DNA of 64,000 bases from Micromonospora sp. WMMD1155 (GTDB lineage: Bacteria; Actinomycetota; Actinomycetes; Mycobacteriales; Micromonosporaceae): positions 408,501 through 472,500 of the forward strand of contig NZ_CP120742.1 in the NCBI RefSeq assembly GCF_029581275.1, in the 5' to 3' direction. Positions 15,746-24,507 of the stretch are shown here, piece after piece (the first letter of the stretch is position 1; every line of letters begins with the position of its first letter). Under the pieces are notes generated by a model. That model saw only the letters and a program-made list of their open reading frames with translations, searched no databases and was not told where the DNA came from. Position numbers and translations under genes: made by a program.

Positions 15746-16729
15746 TCAGGCCTTCTCCAACAGCTCCAGGACGACCCGCTCGGCCTCCTCGCGCGACGCC
15801 TGCGGGTCCACCGACGCCACCACCCCGTCGTGGTAGAGGTCCACCACCCGCGGATCCACGTAGGAAGCCCGAGCCACCGTCGGTGTGTTGCCCAGCAGCT
15901 CGGCCACCGCACGCATGACGGAGACCACCGCCCTGCGCCGCGCGGTCACCGAGCGGGCCGGGGCGGCGGTGGCCAGCTCGGTCGCGGCGAGCACCGTCGC
16001 GTGCCAGGTACGGAAGTCCTTGGCGGTCATCTCCCCACCACTGGCATCGCGCAGGTAGCCGTTCACCTCGTCGCTGCGCACGTCCCGCCAGTCCCGGCCG
16101 TCCCAGTAGCCGAACAACCGGTCGGCCCGCCGCCGCCGACGGCGCAGATTGACGAGCACCTGGCACAACTCCGGGTCCTCGATGCGGCGTACCTGCTCGA
16201 TGCCGCCCTTCGCCGGGAACACCAGGACGACGCAGCCGCCCCGCGACCGGGCGTGTTCGGGCCGCAGGGTGGACACCCCGTACGTCGGGTCGTCGCCGGC
16301 CGCGTACTGGTCGCTGCCCACCCGGAACATCCCCATGTCCAGCAGGCGGGCCACCGTGGCGAGCACCCGGTCCCGGTTCAACCCCCGGCCGTCCAGGTCG
16401 CGACCCACCCGCTCCCGCAGCGCCGGCAGCCGGCGGGCCACCTCCAGCATGTGGTCGAACTTCGCCTCGTCCTGCTTCTCCCGCCACCGTGGGTGGTAGA
16501 CGTACTGCTTGCGTCCGGCCGCGTCGATCCCGATCGCCTGGATGTGCCCGTTCGGGTACGGCGAGATCCAGACGTCCTGCCAGGCCGGAGGGATGACCAA
16601 GTCCCGCAGCCGGGCCAGGACCTCCGCGTCCCGGACCGGAGCGCCGGTCGGGTCGACGAAATGCCAGCCCCGCCCGCGCCGACGCCGTCCGTACCCCGGT
16701 CGTCCCGGGTCACTACGCCGCAACCGCAC
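15746..16729 (-). CDS. Type IB DNA topoisomerase (poxvirus-like)
   Basis: About 327 residues in the bacterial topoisomerase IB family. The N-terminal domain contains WISPYPNGHIQAIGIDAAGRKQYVYHPRWRE; catalytic features include RYGVSTLRPEH-type substrate loop (DPTYGVSTLRPEHAR), KDFRTWHATVLAATEL and the active-site Tyr in ARASYVDPRVVDLY. It relaxes supercoils by transient 3'-phosphotyrosyl linkage. Start GTG 16729 overlaps the GT9 stop by 17 bases, placing the gene at the end of the heptose operon; whether that matters functionally is unclear. Confidence 0.9.
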   Translation of the reverse strand: MRLRRSDPGRPGYGRRRRGRGWHFVDPTGAPVRDAEVLARLRDLVIPPAWQDVWISPYPNGHIQAIGIDAAGRKQYVYHPRWREKQDEAKFDHMLEVARRLPALRERVGRDLDGRGLNRDRVLATVARLLDMGMFRVGSDQYAAGDDPTYGVSTLRPEHARSRGGCVVLVFPAKGGIEQVRRIEDPELCQVLVNLRRRRRRADRLFGYWDGRDWRDVRSDEVNGYLRDASGGEMTAKDFRTWHATVLAATELATAAPARSVTARRRAVVSVMRAVAELLGNTPTVARASYVDPRVVDLYHDGVVASVDPQASREEAERVVLELLEKA

Positions 16730-17666
16730 CGGAGACCCGCACCACCCTCTCCACCTCAGCAACGGCGGCCAGCACCTCGTCGAGACGCAGCGCCGCCATC
16801 GTCGGGTGGCTTCCTACCCCATCCCACCTGGGCCAATCCCCCTCGCCGACCCAGAGCACCCGGTGCCGGGGCCGGTCCGGCGGCGGTCCCCAGTGCGCCG
16901 GTGGCACCGGCCCGAAGAGGACCACCGACGCGGTGCCATACCCGGTGGCCAGATGAGCCACCCCGGTGTCCCCGCTGACCACCAGCCGGGCGTCGGCCAC
17001 CAGCGCGGCGAGCGTGCCGAGGTCGGTCCGGCCGGCCAGCACGGCGTCGGACCCCAGGCCCGCCGCCTCGGCCACCCGGGCCGTCAGGGCCCGTTCGTCG
17101 GCCGAGCCGGTGAGCAGCACCCGGTGCCCCTGGTCGGTCAATGCCCGGGCCAGCGCGGCGAACCGCTCGGCCGGCCACCGCTTGGCGGGGATCTTGCTGC
17201 CGGGATGCAGCACCGTCACACCGGTGGGCAGCCCGGTCACAGCGGGGCGGCGCAGGCCGAGGTCGGCCCGGTCGGCCGCGACGTCGTACCAGGACAACAG
17301 CCGGCACCACCGGTCCACCTCGTGCTCGTCGTCGGACCACTGCGGACCGTCGGCGTGGCCGGCATCCGGGTTGGCGAAGGCGAGCAGCCGACCGGGTCGG
17401 GTGGCCGCGAGCGACCGGTGCGACTGCGGACCGCGGCCGTGCAGGTTGACAGCGACCTGCGGGACCGAACCGACCCGGACGGGCCGGTCCAACCCGGCGG
17501 TGTCCACCAGCCGGTCCACGCCGCCGACCAGGTCGACGAGCGGAGCCAACCCGGCGGGCGCGGCGAGCGCCAGCTCCTGGGAGGGGTACGCCGCCCGCAG
17601 CGCCCGCAGGGCGGGCACCGCGGTCACCAGGTCGCCGACGCCGAGGGCGCGCAGCACGAGGATCAC
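16713..17666 (-). CDS. Glycosyltransferase family 9 (heptosyltransferase-like)
   Basis: A 317-residue GT-B enzyme of the ADP-heptose:glycan transferase family. It starts VILVLRALGVGDLVTAVPAL (the N-terminal Gly-rich acceptor-side loop); the nucleotide-sugar side carries VTVLHPGSKIPAKRWPAERF and VVSGDTGVAHLATGYGTASVVLFGPVPPAHWGP. The neighbouring HldE, GmhA and GmhB make its expected donor, ADP-heptose. The GTG start overlaps the SDR stop (GTGA). Probably transfers heptose to a surface glycan; acceptor unknown. Confidence 0.88.
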   Translation of the reverse strand: MILVLRALGVGDLVTAVPALRALRAAYPSQELALAAPAGLAPLVDLVGGVDRLVDTAGLDRPVRVGSVPQVAVNLHGRGPQSHRSLAATRPGRLLAFANPDAGHADGPQWSDDEHEVDRWCRLLSWYDVAADRADLGLRRPAVTGLPTGVTVLHPGSKIPAKRWPAERFAALARALTDQGHRVLLTGSADERALTARVAEAAGLGSDAVLAGRTDLGTLAALVADARLVVSGDTGVAHLATGYGTASVVLFGPVPPAHWGPPPDRPRHRVLWVGEGDWPRWDGVGSHPTMAALRLDEVLAAVAEVERVVRVSGAVAA

Positions 17667-18364
17667 GGGTACGACGTCTCCTGCTCGGCGCAGACCACCA
17701 GCTCGCGCACCGCGCAGCCGGGAGGCTGGTTCAACGCGAACATGATCGCGGCAGCGGTGTCGACGGGGTCGTTGAGGATCGCGTCCGGTCCCGGCTTGTA
17801 CTGCGGATCGCGCTCGTCGAAGAACGCGGTGCGCATCCCACCCGGAATGAGCAGCGTGACGCCGACCTGACCGGCGAGTTCGGCGGCGAGGGCACGGGTG
17901 AAGCCCACCACGCCGAACTTCGCCGCGCAGTACGCGGTGGCGTCGCTGACCGCCTTGACCCCCAGGGTGCTGGCGACCGTGACGATGCGACCCCGCGACG
18001 TCAGCAGGAACGGCAACGCGGCCCGGATCACCGCCGCGGTGGCCAGCAGGTCGACCGCGACGATCCGATCCCAGGTCTCCCCCGGCACGTCGAGGAGTCG
18101 ACCGGGCACGTCCATGCCGGCGGCGGTGACCACCGCGTCCAGGCCGCCGGCCTGCTCGGCGAGGTGCCGGGTGGCCACCTCGGCGGCCCGCGTGTCGGCG
18201 AGGTCGCACTCGGTCCAGGACACCCCGTCGGCCGGTGCCTGCCGGTCCAGCACGACCGGTCGACCACCGGACGCGGCCACCGCCGCGACCACCGCCGCGC
18301 CGAGCCCGCTCGCGCCGCCGGTGACCAGGACCGTCGGCCCGGCTCCCTGCCGCGTGGCGGTCAT
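17663..18364 (-). CDS. Short-chain dehydrogenase/reductase in heptose operon
   Basis: A 233-residue classical SDR: TVLVTGGASGLGAAV (TGxxxGxG cofactor site), VTAAGMDV (NNAG-equivalent) and the catalytic Ser and YCAAK in VASTLGVKAVSDATAYCAAKFG. It is too short and of the wrong class to be HldD, the ADP-heptose 6-epimerase, which is an extended SDR. It could modify the heptose or a linked sugar. Both ends overlap neighbours by four bases. Substrate unknown. Confidence 0.88.
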   Translation of the reverse strand: MTATRQGAGPTVLVTGGASGLGAAVVAAVAASGGRPVVLDRQAPADGVSWTECDLADTRAAEVATRHLAEQAGGLDAVVTAAGMDVPGRLLDVPGETWDRIVAVDLLATAAVIRAALPFLLTSRGRIVTVASTLGVKAVSDATAYCAAKFGVVGFTRALAAELAGQVGVTLLIPGGMRTAFFDERDPQYKPGPDAILNDPVDTAAAIMFALNQPPGCAVRELVVCAEQETSYP

Positions 18365-19815
18365 CGGGTCCGCTCCGCGAGCGTACGGACGATCATGTCG
18401 GTGGTGGACCGACCGTCCAGGTAGGGCACCACCACCGTGTTCCCACCCCACCGGCGCAGCACCTCCGCCTCCGGAAGGGTCGTCGCGTCGTCCCCGCCGC
18501 CGGTGGCGTAGTCGCCGCCCTTCACCCAGATGTCGGGGCGTACCCAGGACAACGCCGCGTCCGGAGTCGGCTCGTCGAAGACGAGGACGGCGTCGACGCA
18601 GCTCAGAGCGGTGAGCACCCGACTGCGGTCATCCTCGGACATCACCGGCCGGTCCGGGCCCTTCAACCCGGCCACGCTGGCGTCGGAGTTCAGGCAGACG
18701 ATCAGGCAGTCGCCGAGCTGCCGCGCGGCCTGCAGGGTGGCCACGTGCCCGGCGTGCAGGAGGTCGAAGCAACCGCCGGTCGCCACCACCGTGCCACCTG
18801 CGGCGCGTACCTCCTGCAGGAGGTTTGCCACCGCGGCGACTCCCACCCGATCGCTCGCCACGACGCCTCTCGGTAGCGCTCGGAGGGCTCCCCGGGCGGG
18901 CGCGCTCCGCGCGGGCGCCAGATCGGTCGGCAGCGCCGCGGCCACTCCCCCACCCGCCACGAACCTGGACGCCTCGGCGACCGCCGCCTGCACCGCCTCG
19001 GAGACCAGCGCACCCTCGGCCAGGGCGAGGCTGGCGGCAGCCGCGAACCGGTCGCCGGCCCCGCAGGTGTCCCCCTCGGCGCTGCCCGGTGTCGGCACCA
19101 CGAGCGGCGTCGACCCGGCGTGACAGAGCAGCGCGCCGTCGCCGCCCAACGTCACCGCCACCGCGCCGGCCCGCCAGCGCCGCCGCAGCCCCTGCGCCCC
19201 CCGCGACGCGGTGGCCAGCCGGGACGCGCCGGGCACCGCCGGGACCAGCTCGCGTACCTCCGACTCGTTCGGGGTGGCCAGGTGCACGCCCGGCACCGCC
19301 TCCGGGCCACGCGGGTGCGGATCCCACACCACCGGCGCACGGGTCGCGGCCAACGCGTCGCGCAGCGCGGGCTGCCGGGCCACCCCCCGGCCGTAGTCGC
19401 TGACCAGCACCGCCGACGCCGAGCCGATCACCCGGAGAACCTCCTCGGACGGTTCGCCGGGATCCCCGGACGCGCCTCCTCGGTCGTGCCGCAGCAGCAC
19501 CCGGCCCCGAGCCCGGAGCCGGATCTTCTCCGGCGTCGCACCGGGCAGGGCCAGCGGGTACACCTGGACGCCGGCGGCGGCGAGCAGCGCGCTCAGGCGG
19601 GCGCCACCGGCGTCGTCGGCGAGCGCGGTCACCAACACCACCTCGGCGCCCCGCGCGGCGGCGAACACGGCGGCCAGACCGGCGCCACCGGGCCGGTCGA
19701 CGGCCGAGGTCTCGTCGAGCACCGGCACCGGGGAGTCCGGGCAGAGACGGTTCACCACCCCCTCCACGTCCCGGTCGAGCAGGGTGTCGCCGAGCACCAC
19801 GACGGGTCCCCTCAC
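18361..19815 (-). CDS. hldE: Bifunctional heptose 7-phosphate kinase / heptose 1-phosphate adenylyltransferase
   Basis: A 484-residue fusion in the order known from E. coli HldE. Residues about 1–320 form a PfkB-type kinase: GDTLLDRDVEGVVNRLCPDSPVPVL at the sugar site and GDTCGAGDRFAA with the catalytic Asp. Residues about 335–484 form a nucleotidyltransferase: GGCFDLLHAGHVATLQ (HxGH motif) and WVKGGDY. Together they make heptose 1,7-bisphosphate and then ADP-D-glycero-beta-D-manno-heptose, with GmhB acting between. GTG start, GAGGAGG upstream, 16 bases after gmhA. Confidence 0.93.
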   Translation of the reverse strand: MRGPVVVLGDTLLDRDVEGVVNRLCPDSPVPVLDETSAVDRPGGAGLAAVFAAARGAEVVLVTALADDAGGARLSALLAAAGVQVYPLALPGATPEKIRLRARGRVLLRHDRGGASGDPGEPSEEVLRVIGSASAVLVSDYGRGVARQPALRDALAATRAPVVWDPHPRGPEAVPGVHLATPNESEVRELVPAVPGASRLATASRGAQGLRRRWRAGAVAVTLGGDGALLCHAGSTPLVVPTPGSAEGDTCGAGDRFAAAASLALAEGALVSEAVQAAVAEASRFVAGGGVAAALPTDLAPARSAPARGALRALPRGVVASDRVGVAAVANLLQEVRAAGGTVVATGGCFDLLHAGHVATLQAARQLGDCLIVCLNSDASVAGLKGPDRPVMSEDDRSRVLTALSCVDAVLVFDEPTPDAALSWVRPDIWVKGGDYATGGGDDATTLPEAEVLRRWGGNTVVVPYLDGRSTTDMIVRTLAERTR

Positions 19816-19831
19816 GCTTGCCTCCTCATCC

Positions 19832-20521
19832 TCACGCGTCGACCTGCTGTGCGGCCCCGCCGTCGAGCACCACGTCGACCCCGGCGCGCACCGACCCCGG
19901 CTCCCCCGGCAGGCGGCGGATGACAGCCGCCGCGTCGGCCGCGGCCAACGCGGCGGGCAATTCCTGTTCCAGGTACTCGCACAGCAGGTGACTGGTCACG
20001 AGGTGCAGCTCCTGGACGACCTGGGTGTCACCGGACACGACGGCCAGCACGTCGTCACAGGCGTCGGCGAGCGGATTGGGGACGGCCCCGGTGAGCGCCC
20101 AACTGGTCACGCCGACGACGCGGGCGGCCTGCGCGGCGCGGACCAGGTTGGGGCTGGCCCCGCTGGTGCTGAGCAGCAGCAGGACGTCACCGGGGCGGCC
20201 GTGGGCGCGCACCTGCCGGGCGTAGACGTCGTCGTAGCCGTAGTCGTTGGCGATCGCGGTGAGCGCGCTCGTCTCGGCGTGCAGCGCGATCGCCGACAGC
20301 GGCTGCCGGTCGTCGTGGAGCTTGCCGACCAGCTCCGCGGTGAGGTGCTGCGCCTCGGCCGCGCTGCCGCCGTTGCCGGCGACCAGCAGCCGACCCCCGT
20401 TGGCCAGCCGGTGGGCCAGGTCGGCACCCCAGCGCGCCAACTGCGACTCACACCGCCGGTACGGCACCAGCGCCGCCGCGAGATTCGTCAGGTGGGTGTC
20501 GAGCAGGCTACCCGCCGGCAT
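19832..20521 (-). CDS. gmhA: Sedoheptulose 7-phosphate isomerase (SIS domain)
   Basis: A 229-residue SIS-domain protein: LLVAGNGGSAAEAQHLTAELVGKL and LLLLSTSGASPNLVRAAQAAR are the two sugar-phosphate loops, and HLVTSHLLCEYLEQEL carries the conserved C-terminal His/Glu of GmhA. It converts sedoheptulose 7-phosphate to D-glycero-D-manno-heptose 7-phosphate, the first step to ADP-heptose. ATG 20521 overlaps the stop of the preceding glycosyltransferase by one base (TGATG). Confidence 0.92.
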   Translation of the reverse strand: MPAGSLLDTHLTNLAAALVPYRRCESQLARWGADLAHRLANGGRLLVAGNGGSAAEAQHLTAELVGKLHDDRQPLSAIALHAETSALTAIANDYGYDDVYARQVRAHGRPGDVLLLLSTSGASPNLVRAAQAARVVGVTSWALTGAVPNPLADACDDVLAVVSGDTQVVQELHLVTSHLLCEYLEQELPAALAAADAAAVIRRLPGEPGSVRAGVDVVLDGGAAQQVDA

Positions 20522-21738
20522 CAGGCCACCACCCGGGTCGGCCGACGGACGGCGGCCACCTCGCTGTAGACCTCGACCAGCCGCTCGGCGGTGGCCGCCC
20601 ACGAGTACCGGGTCCGGGCCCGCTCGCGGGCCGCCGTGGCGTACGCGAAACGCCTGATCCGGTCGTCGAGCAACCCCTGGATCGCGGCGGCCAGAGCATG
20701 CGGGTCCCGCGCCGGTACGAGGTCACCGGTCGTGCCGTCGACCACGGTGTCCCGGATGCCGCCGACGGCGGTGCCGACGACCGGCACACCGCAGGCCATC
20801 GCCTCCAACGGCGTCAACCCGAACGGCTCGTACCAGGGTGCGGCGACCAGCAGGTCCGCGGAGCGGTACCAGCGGCCCATCTCCTCCCGAGGCACCGCGC
20901 CGACCAGGTGCACCCGGTCGGCCACCCCGCACGACTCGGCGAGGGCCCGCAGCCGCCGGGCGTACGGGTCGGTCTCCAGCAACCCTTCGGGCGGGCCGCC
21001 GACGACCACGCACTCGGCGTCCGCGACCAGCGCCATGGCACGGATCACGGTCTGGAAGCCCTTGCGTTCGACGAGCCGGCCGACGGTAAGGATCCGCGCC
21101 CGACCCGGCTCCCGGTCGGCGGCCGGTCCGAGCGGGGCGAACGTGGCGAGGTTGACCCCGGAGGGCACGACGGTCATCCGGGACCGGGGCACCCCCATCC
21201 GGACGAGTTCGCCCACCTCGTCGCGGCACTGGGCGACGATCCGGTCCACCGAGCGACCCAACTCGCGCTCGTAGGACACCCGCCGGGCCGGGCTGGTGTC
21301 CTGCACCCCCTGGTAGCGGCGCTTCACCGTGCCCAACGCGTGGTACGTCTGCACCACCGGCACCCCGGTCTGCCGACCGGCGGTCAGCGCCGCCAGGCCA
21401 CTCATCCAGAAGTGCGCGTGAATCACCTCGGGCACCCAGTCCCCGCCCCGCCAGCGCTCGGTCAGCCAGCGGCTGAACTCCCGCATGTGCGGCAGCAGCG
21501 CGTCCTTGGCCACCGGCTCGGCGGGCCCAGCGGGCACGTGCACCACGTCGTACCCGTCCGGGCTGCGGACCGTCACCGGCAGGTCGGGCGCGTCCCGGCG
21601 CGTGTAGACCCGCACCTCGTGCCCGGCGGCGGCGAGCGCGGCGGACAACTCCGCGACGTGCGTGTTCTGGCCGCCGGCGTCCTCCCCTCCGAGGACGGCG
21701 AGCGGGCTGGCGTGCTCCGAGATCATCGCGATCCGCAT
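20521..21738 (-). CDS. Glycosyltransferase family 4
   Basis: A 405-residue GT-B glycosyltransferase. The N-terminal domain begins MRIAMISEHASPLAVLGGEDAGGQNTHVAELSAAL; the C-terminal domain has ILTVGRLVERKGFQTVIRAM and the E-x7-E motif in APWYEPFGLTPLEAMACGVPVV. It resembles sucrose-phosphate-synthase-like or MshA-like retaining transferases using nucleotide sugars. Overlaps the next upstream gene by 16 bases. Donor and acceptor cannot be deduced; context suggests glycan assembly around heptose. Confidence 0.9.
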   Translation of the reverse strand: MRIAMISEHASPLAVLGGEDAGGQNTHVAELSAALAAAGHEVRVYTRRDAPDLPVTVRSPDGYDVVHVPAGPAEPVAKDALLPHMREFSRWLTERWRGGDWVPEVIHAHFWMSGLAALTAGRQTGVPVVQTYHALGTVKRRYQGVQDTSPARRVSYERELGRSVDRIVAQCRDEVGELVRMGVPRSRMTVVPSGVNLATFAPLGPAADREPGRARILTVGRLVERKGFQTVIRAMALVADAECVVVGGPPEGLLETDPYARRLRALAESCGVADRVHLVGAVPREEMGRWYRSADLLVAAPWYEPFGLTPLEAMACGVPVVGTAVGGIRDTVVDGTTGDLVPARDPHALAAAIQGLLDDRIRRFAYATAARERARTRYSWAATAERLVEVYSEVAAVRRPTRVVA

Positions 21739-22697
21739 ACTTCCTCCTCCAGCAGCCGGTCCCAGTCAGCGAGGAAACGGTCGAGGCCGTACCTGTCGCG
21801 GGCGGCGGTCCGCGCCGCCGCTCCGGCCTGACGTGCGGTCGCCGGTTCGTCGATGAACCGGCGGGCGGCGTCGAGCAGGGTGTCGGTCCGGGTGGCGAGG
21901 GCCCCCGCCTCCGGCGGCACCGCCATCACCGCCTCGGTGGTGGCGAGCGCGACGACCGGCATGCCGATCGCCATCGCCTCGATGAGGCTGAGCCCGAGCG
22001 ACGTCCACCGGCACAGGTGCAGGTACGCGCGCCGCCGGGCCAGCTCGGCGTGCATCCGGTGCTGGGGCACGTCGTCGTGGCTGATCAGTCGGTCGGCGGG
22101 CAACCCGAGGTGGCCGGCCAGCCCGGCGACGCCCATCCCGAAGACGTCCAGCGGGGCGATCTCGGCGAACCGGGGAAGCAGATCGGTGCCGGTGACCCGG
22201 CCGCGTCGGACCGGTTCGTTGATCACCACGGCGAGCCGGTCCAACTCGCCGGTGTAGGACACGGCGGGGGTGACGATGCCGTGGTCGACCACTGTGGTGC
22301 GGGTCGTGCCGGTGTCCCAGAAGATCTGGTTGAACCCGGTGACGTGGGCGATGAGCAGGTCGTCGCGGTCGGCCATCGGGTGCCGGGTGTTGGGGACGTC
22401 GCCCTTCGGGGTGTTGTGCTCGACGTAGACGGCGGGCACGTCGCGTCCGGGGCGGCGACGCAGCCACTGTTCGACCCGGTCGATCTCCTCGGGCCGTTGC
22501 AGGATGACCACGTCGACGTCGGTGCCGGGTAGATCCTCCGGGGTGACCTCGACCGCGCTGTCCGGCCAGGGGTAGGTGCGGGCCCGGCCGAGACCGTACG
22601 GGCCGCGGTCGGGTGTGGTGGGGATCAGGTAGCGGTGGTCGCCGTGCACGAACGATGTGGTCCAGGACCCGTGCACGTGCCAGAGCAGGATGTTCAT
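21723..22697 (-). CDS. Glycosyltransferase (GT-B, group 1 type)
   Basis: A 324-residue protein starting MNILLWHVHGSWTTSFVHGDHRYLIPT. The C-terminal half contains the nucleotide-sugar site HLCRWTSLGLSLIEAMAIGMPVVALATTEAVMAVPPEAG. It is somewhat divergent from GT4 but clearly a GT-B glycosyltransferase, seen in actinobacteria beside heptose genes. ATG 22697 overlaps the gmhB fusion stop by four bases. Donor unknown. Confidence 0.8.
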   Translation of the reverse strand: MNILLWHVHGSWTTSFVHGDHRYLIPTTPDRGPYGLGRARTYPWPDSAVEVTPEDLPGTDVDVVILQRPEEIDRVEQWLRRRPGRDVPAVYVEHNTPKGDVPNTRHPMADRDDLLIAHVTGFNQIFWDTGTTRTTVVDHGIVTPAVSYTGELDRLAVVINEPVRRGRVTGTDLLPRFAEIAPLDVFGMGVAGLAGHLGLPADRLISHDDVPQHRMHAELARRRAYLHLCRWTSLGLSLIEAMAIGMPVVALATTEAVMAVPPEAGALATRTDTLLDAARRFIDEPATARQAGAAARTAARDRYGLDRFLADWDRLLEEEVCGSR

Positions 22698-24337
22698 CGG
22701 CCGCCACCACCACCGACGGCTAGCATCCGCAGCGCGTCGACCACCTCGTCCGGGTCGACACCGCTGAGGCAGGGGTGACCGGGGACCGGGCAGCTCGCGG
22801 CCCGGGTGTCCCGGCACGGCGCCGCGGCGTCGCCGAGCCGGACGGTGGGCACCCGGTAGGGCCCCCACTGACCGAACGGGACGGTCGGCGCGAAGAGGCT
22901 CACCACCGGCACCCCGGCGGCGGCGGCCAGGTGCGCCGGCCCGGTGTTGCCGACCACCACCGCACCGGCGTCCGCCACGATCCCGGCCAGCCCGGCCAGG
23001 TCGGTTCGTCCACCCAGGTCGACGCCGCCGGCCGCCGCGACCCGGGCGGTGACGTCACGCTCGTCGCGGCCACCGGTGACCAGCACCCGGTGCCCGGCGG
23101 CGGTCAGCGCCCCGGCGATCCGGGTCGCCACCTCGGGCGGGCACGCCCGGCTCGACGCGGCCGAACCGGGGTGCAGTACCACGTATCCCGGGTCGCCGAG
23201 ACCGGACGGACGCGCCGCCACGGCGTCGTGGCGGAGCCGGAGCACCGGTTCGTCGTCCTCGGGCAGCCGGTGGCCGGCGGCGGCGGCGAGGGAGAGGGCG
23301 CGTTCGGGTTCGGGGACGCCCACCGGCACCCGGTGCCGGACGTCCAGCAGCGAGCCCGGGTAGTCGTCGCTGATCGCCGCGATCCGGCCGATCCCCGCCA
23401 TCCGCAGCAGCAGGGCCAGCGGCAGGGCGGACTGGTGGAACGAGGTGAACACCACCGCCTGGTCCGCGCCGACCGCGCGGAGGCGGGTGATCAGACCCCG
23501 CATGTCCTCCGGGTCGACCGGCCCCGGCGTGCTGTCGATCCAGGGCAGCGGGTGCTCGATGATCTCGTCGACGCCGGGCAGCAGTTCGGCGGCGGCGCGC
23601 CCCCGCGGCCCGCACAGCAGCACCACCCGCTGCGCCCCGGCCGCGACCGCGCGGATCGCCGGCCCGGTGACCAGCACGTCCCCCGCCGAGTCCGACCGCA
23701 CCACCAGAGCGGTCCGTACCGGCTCGGCGGGCGGGGTCGCCGGCCGTACGGCCTGTTGACGGCGCAGGATCTCGTCCACCGCCGCCGGCAGGTCACGGGC
23801 CGTCCACCCGGCGGCGGCGACCTCCTCCGGTCGGGTCACCGGAGTGGGCACGAGGACGCCCGTCGCCCCGGCGGCCAGCGCGGCGGCGACGTCCCGGCCG
23901 ATGTCGCCCACCAGCACGCACCGGGACGCGGTGGTGCCCAGCTCCCGGGCGGCGGCGTGCACCAGACCGGGTGCCGGCTTGCGGCAGTCGCACCGGTCCT
24001 CGTCGTCGTGCGGGCAGACCAGCCAGGCGTCGAACCGTCCCAGCAACTCCTCGACGCGGGCGTGCACCGCCCGCATCTGCTCCCCGGTGAAGTAGCCCCG
24101 GGCCAGGCCCGACTGGTTCGTGACCACCGCCAGCCGCAGCCCGGCCGCCCGCAGCCGGTCCAGCGCGGCCCGCGCTCCCGGCACGGGTCGCACCTTCTCC
24201 GGGTCGCCGTTGTACGGGACGTCCTCGATCAGCGTGCCGTCGCGGTCCAGCAGCACCGCGTCGTACAGGACGCCCCGGGGGCGTGCGGTCAGGTGCCGCG
24301 ACCCGGCGGAACCGGCGCGGTCAGCAGCGGCGTACAC
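22694..24337 (-). CDS. gmhB: GmhB heptose bisphosphate phosphatase fused to GT9 glycosyltransferase
   Basis: A two-domain protein of 547 residues from GTG 24337 (562 if GTG 24382 is used). Residues about 20–185 are a HAD phosphatase with DRDGTLIEDVPYNGDPEKV, VVTNQSGLARGYF and the GmhB zinc loop CPHDDEDRCDCRKPAPG; it removes the 7-phosphate from heptose 1,7-bisphosphate. Residues about 205–545 are a GT9 domain (VVRSDSAGDVLVTGPAIRAV, VLHPGSAASSRACPPE, VVGNTGPAHLAAAAGVPVVSLFAP). First gene of the operon; a stress-type promoter lies at 24392–24416. I prefer 24337 because a start at 24382 would leave almost no leader. Confidence 0.87.
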   Translation of the reverse strand: MYAAADRAGSAGSRHLTARPRGVLYDAVLLDRDGTLIEDVPYNGDPEKVRPVPGARAALDRLRAAGLRLAVVTNQSGLARGYFTGEQMRAVHARVEELLGRFDAWLVCPHDDEDRCDCRKPAPGLVHAAARELGTTASRCVLVGDIGRDVAAALAAGATGVLVPTPVTRPEEVAAAGWTARDLPAAVDEILRRQQAVRPATPPAEPVRTALVVRSDSAGDVLVTGPAIRAVAAGAQRVVLLCGPRGRAAAELLPGVDEIIEHPLPWIDSTPGPVDPEDMRGLITRLRAVGADQAVVFTSFHQSALPLALLLRMAGIGRIAAISDDYPGSLLDVRHRVPVGVPEPERALSLAAAAGHRLPEDDEPVLRLRHDAVAARPSGLGDPGYVVLHPGSAASSRACPPEVATRIAGALTAAGHRVLVTGGRDERDVTARVAAAGGVDLGGRTDLAGLAGIVADAGAVVVGNTGPAHLAAAAGVPVVSLFAPTVPFGQWGPYRVPTVRLGDAAAPCRDTRAASCPVPGHPCLSGVDPDEVVDALRMLAVGGGGGR

Positions 24338-24391
24338 CCGGGCTGACCTGCGCTGATACGGCTCCTCCTGGTCCTGTCGCACAGCCGGCGG

Positions 24392-24416
24392 GTTCCCTGC
24401 GCCCGAAGGAGTAAAC
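24392..24416 (-). promoter_or_regulatory. Candidate stress-sigma promoter of the heptose operon
   Basis: On the minus strand GTTT (24416–24413), 15-bp spacer, GGGAAC (24397–24392). It matches exactly the pattern seen upstream of ChaB (30822–30846). The predicted transcript start is about 24385. Confidence 0.65.
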
Positions 24417-24486
24417 GTCGTCGCCGAGGGGGTGGGCCAGCGCCACCTCCGGCGCCCCGGTCGGCCTTACCCGTCGCGCCGGAGAA

Positions 24487-24507
24487 GCTAACGCGCCGGT
24501 CGTTAGC
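24487..24507. other. Short inverted repeat in divergent promoter region
   Basis: GCTAACG (24487–24493) and CGTTAGC (24501–24507) around CGCCGGT. It overlaps the -35 of the predicted SRPBCC promoter, so it could be an operator rather than a terminator. Confidence 0.4.

Noticed and set aside
14436..16487. A 683-codon minus-strand frame across the TetR, AraC and topoisomerase genes
   Set aside because: Spans three real genes out of frame and has no protein-like features.
17663..18364. HldD (ADP-heptose 6-epimerase) for the SDR in the heptose operon
   Set aside because: It is a 233-residue classical SDR with TGxxxGxG, not the ~310-residue extended SDR class of HldD.
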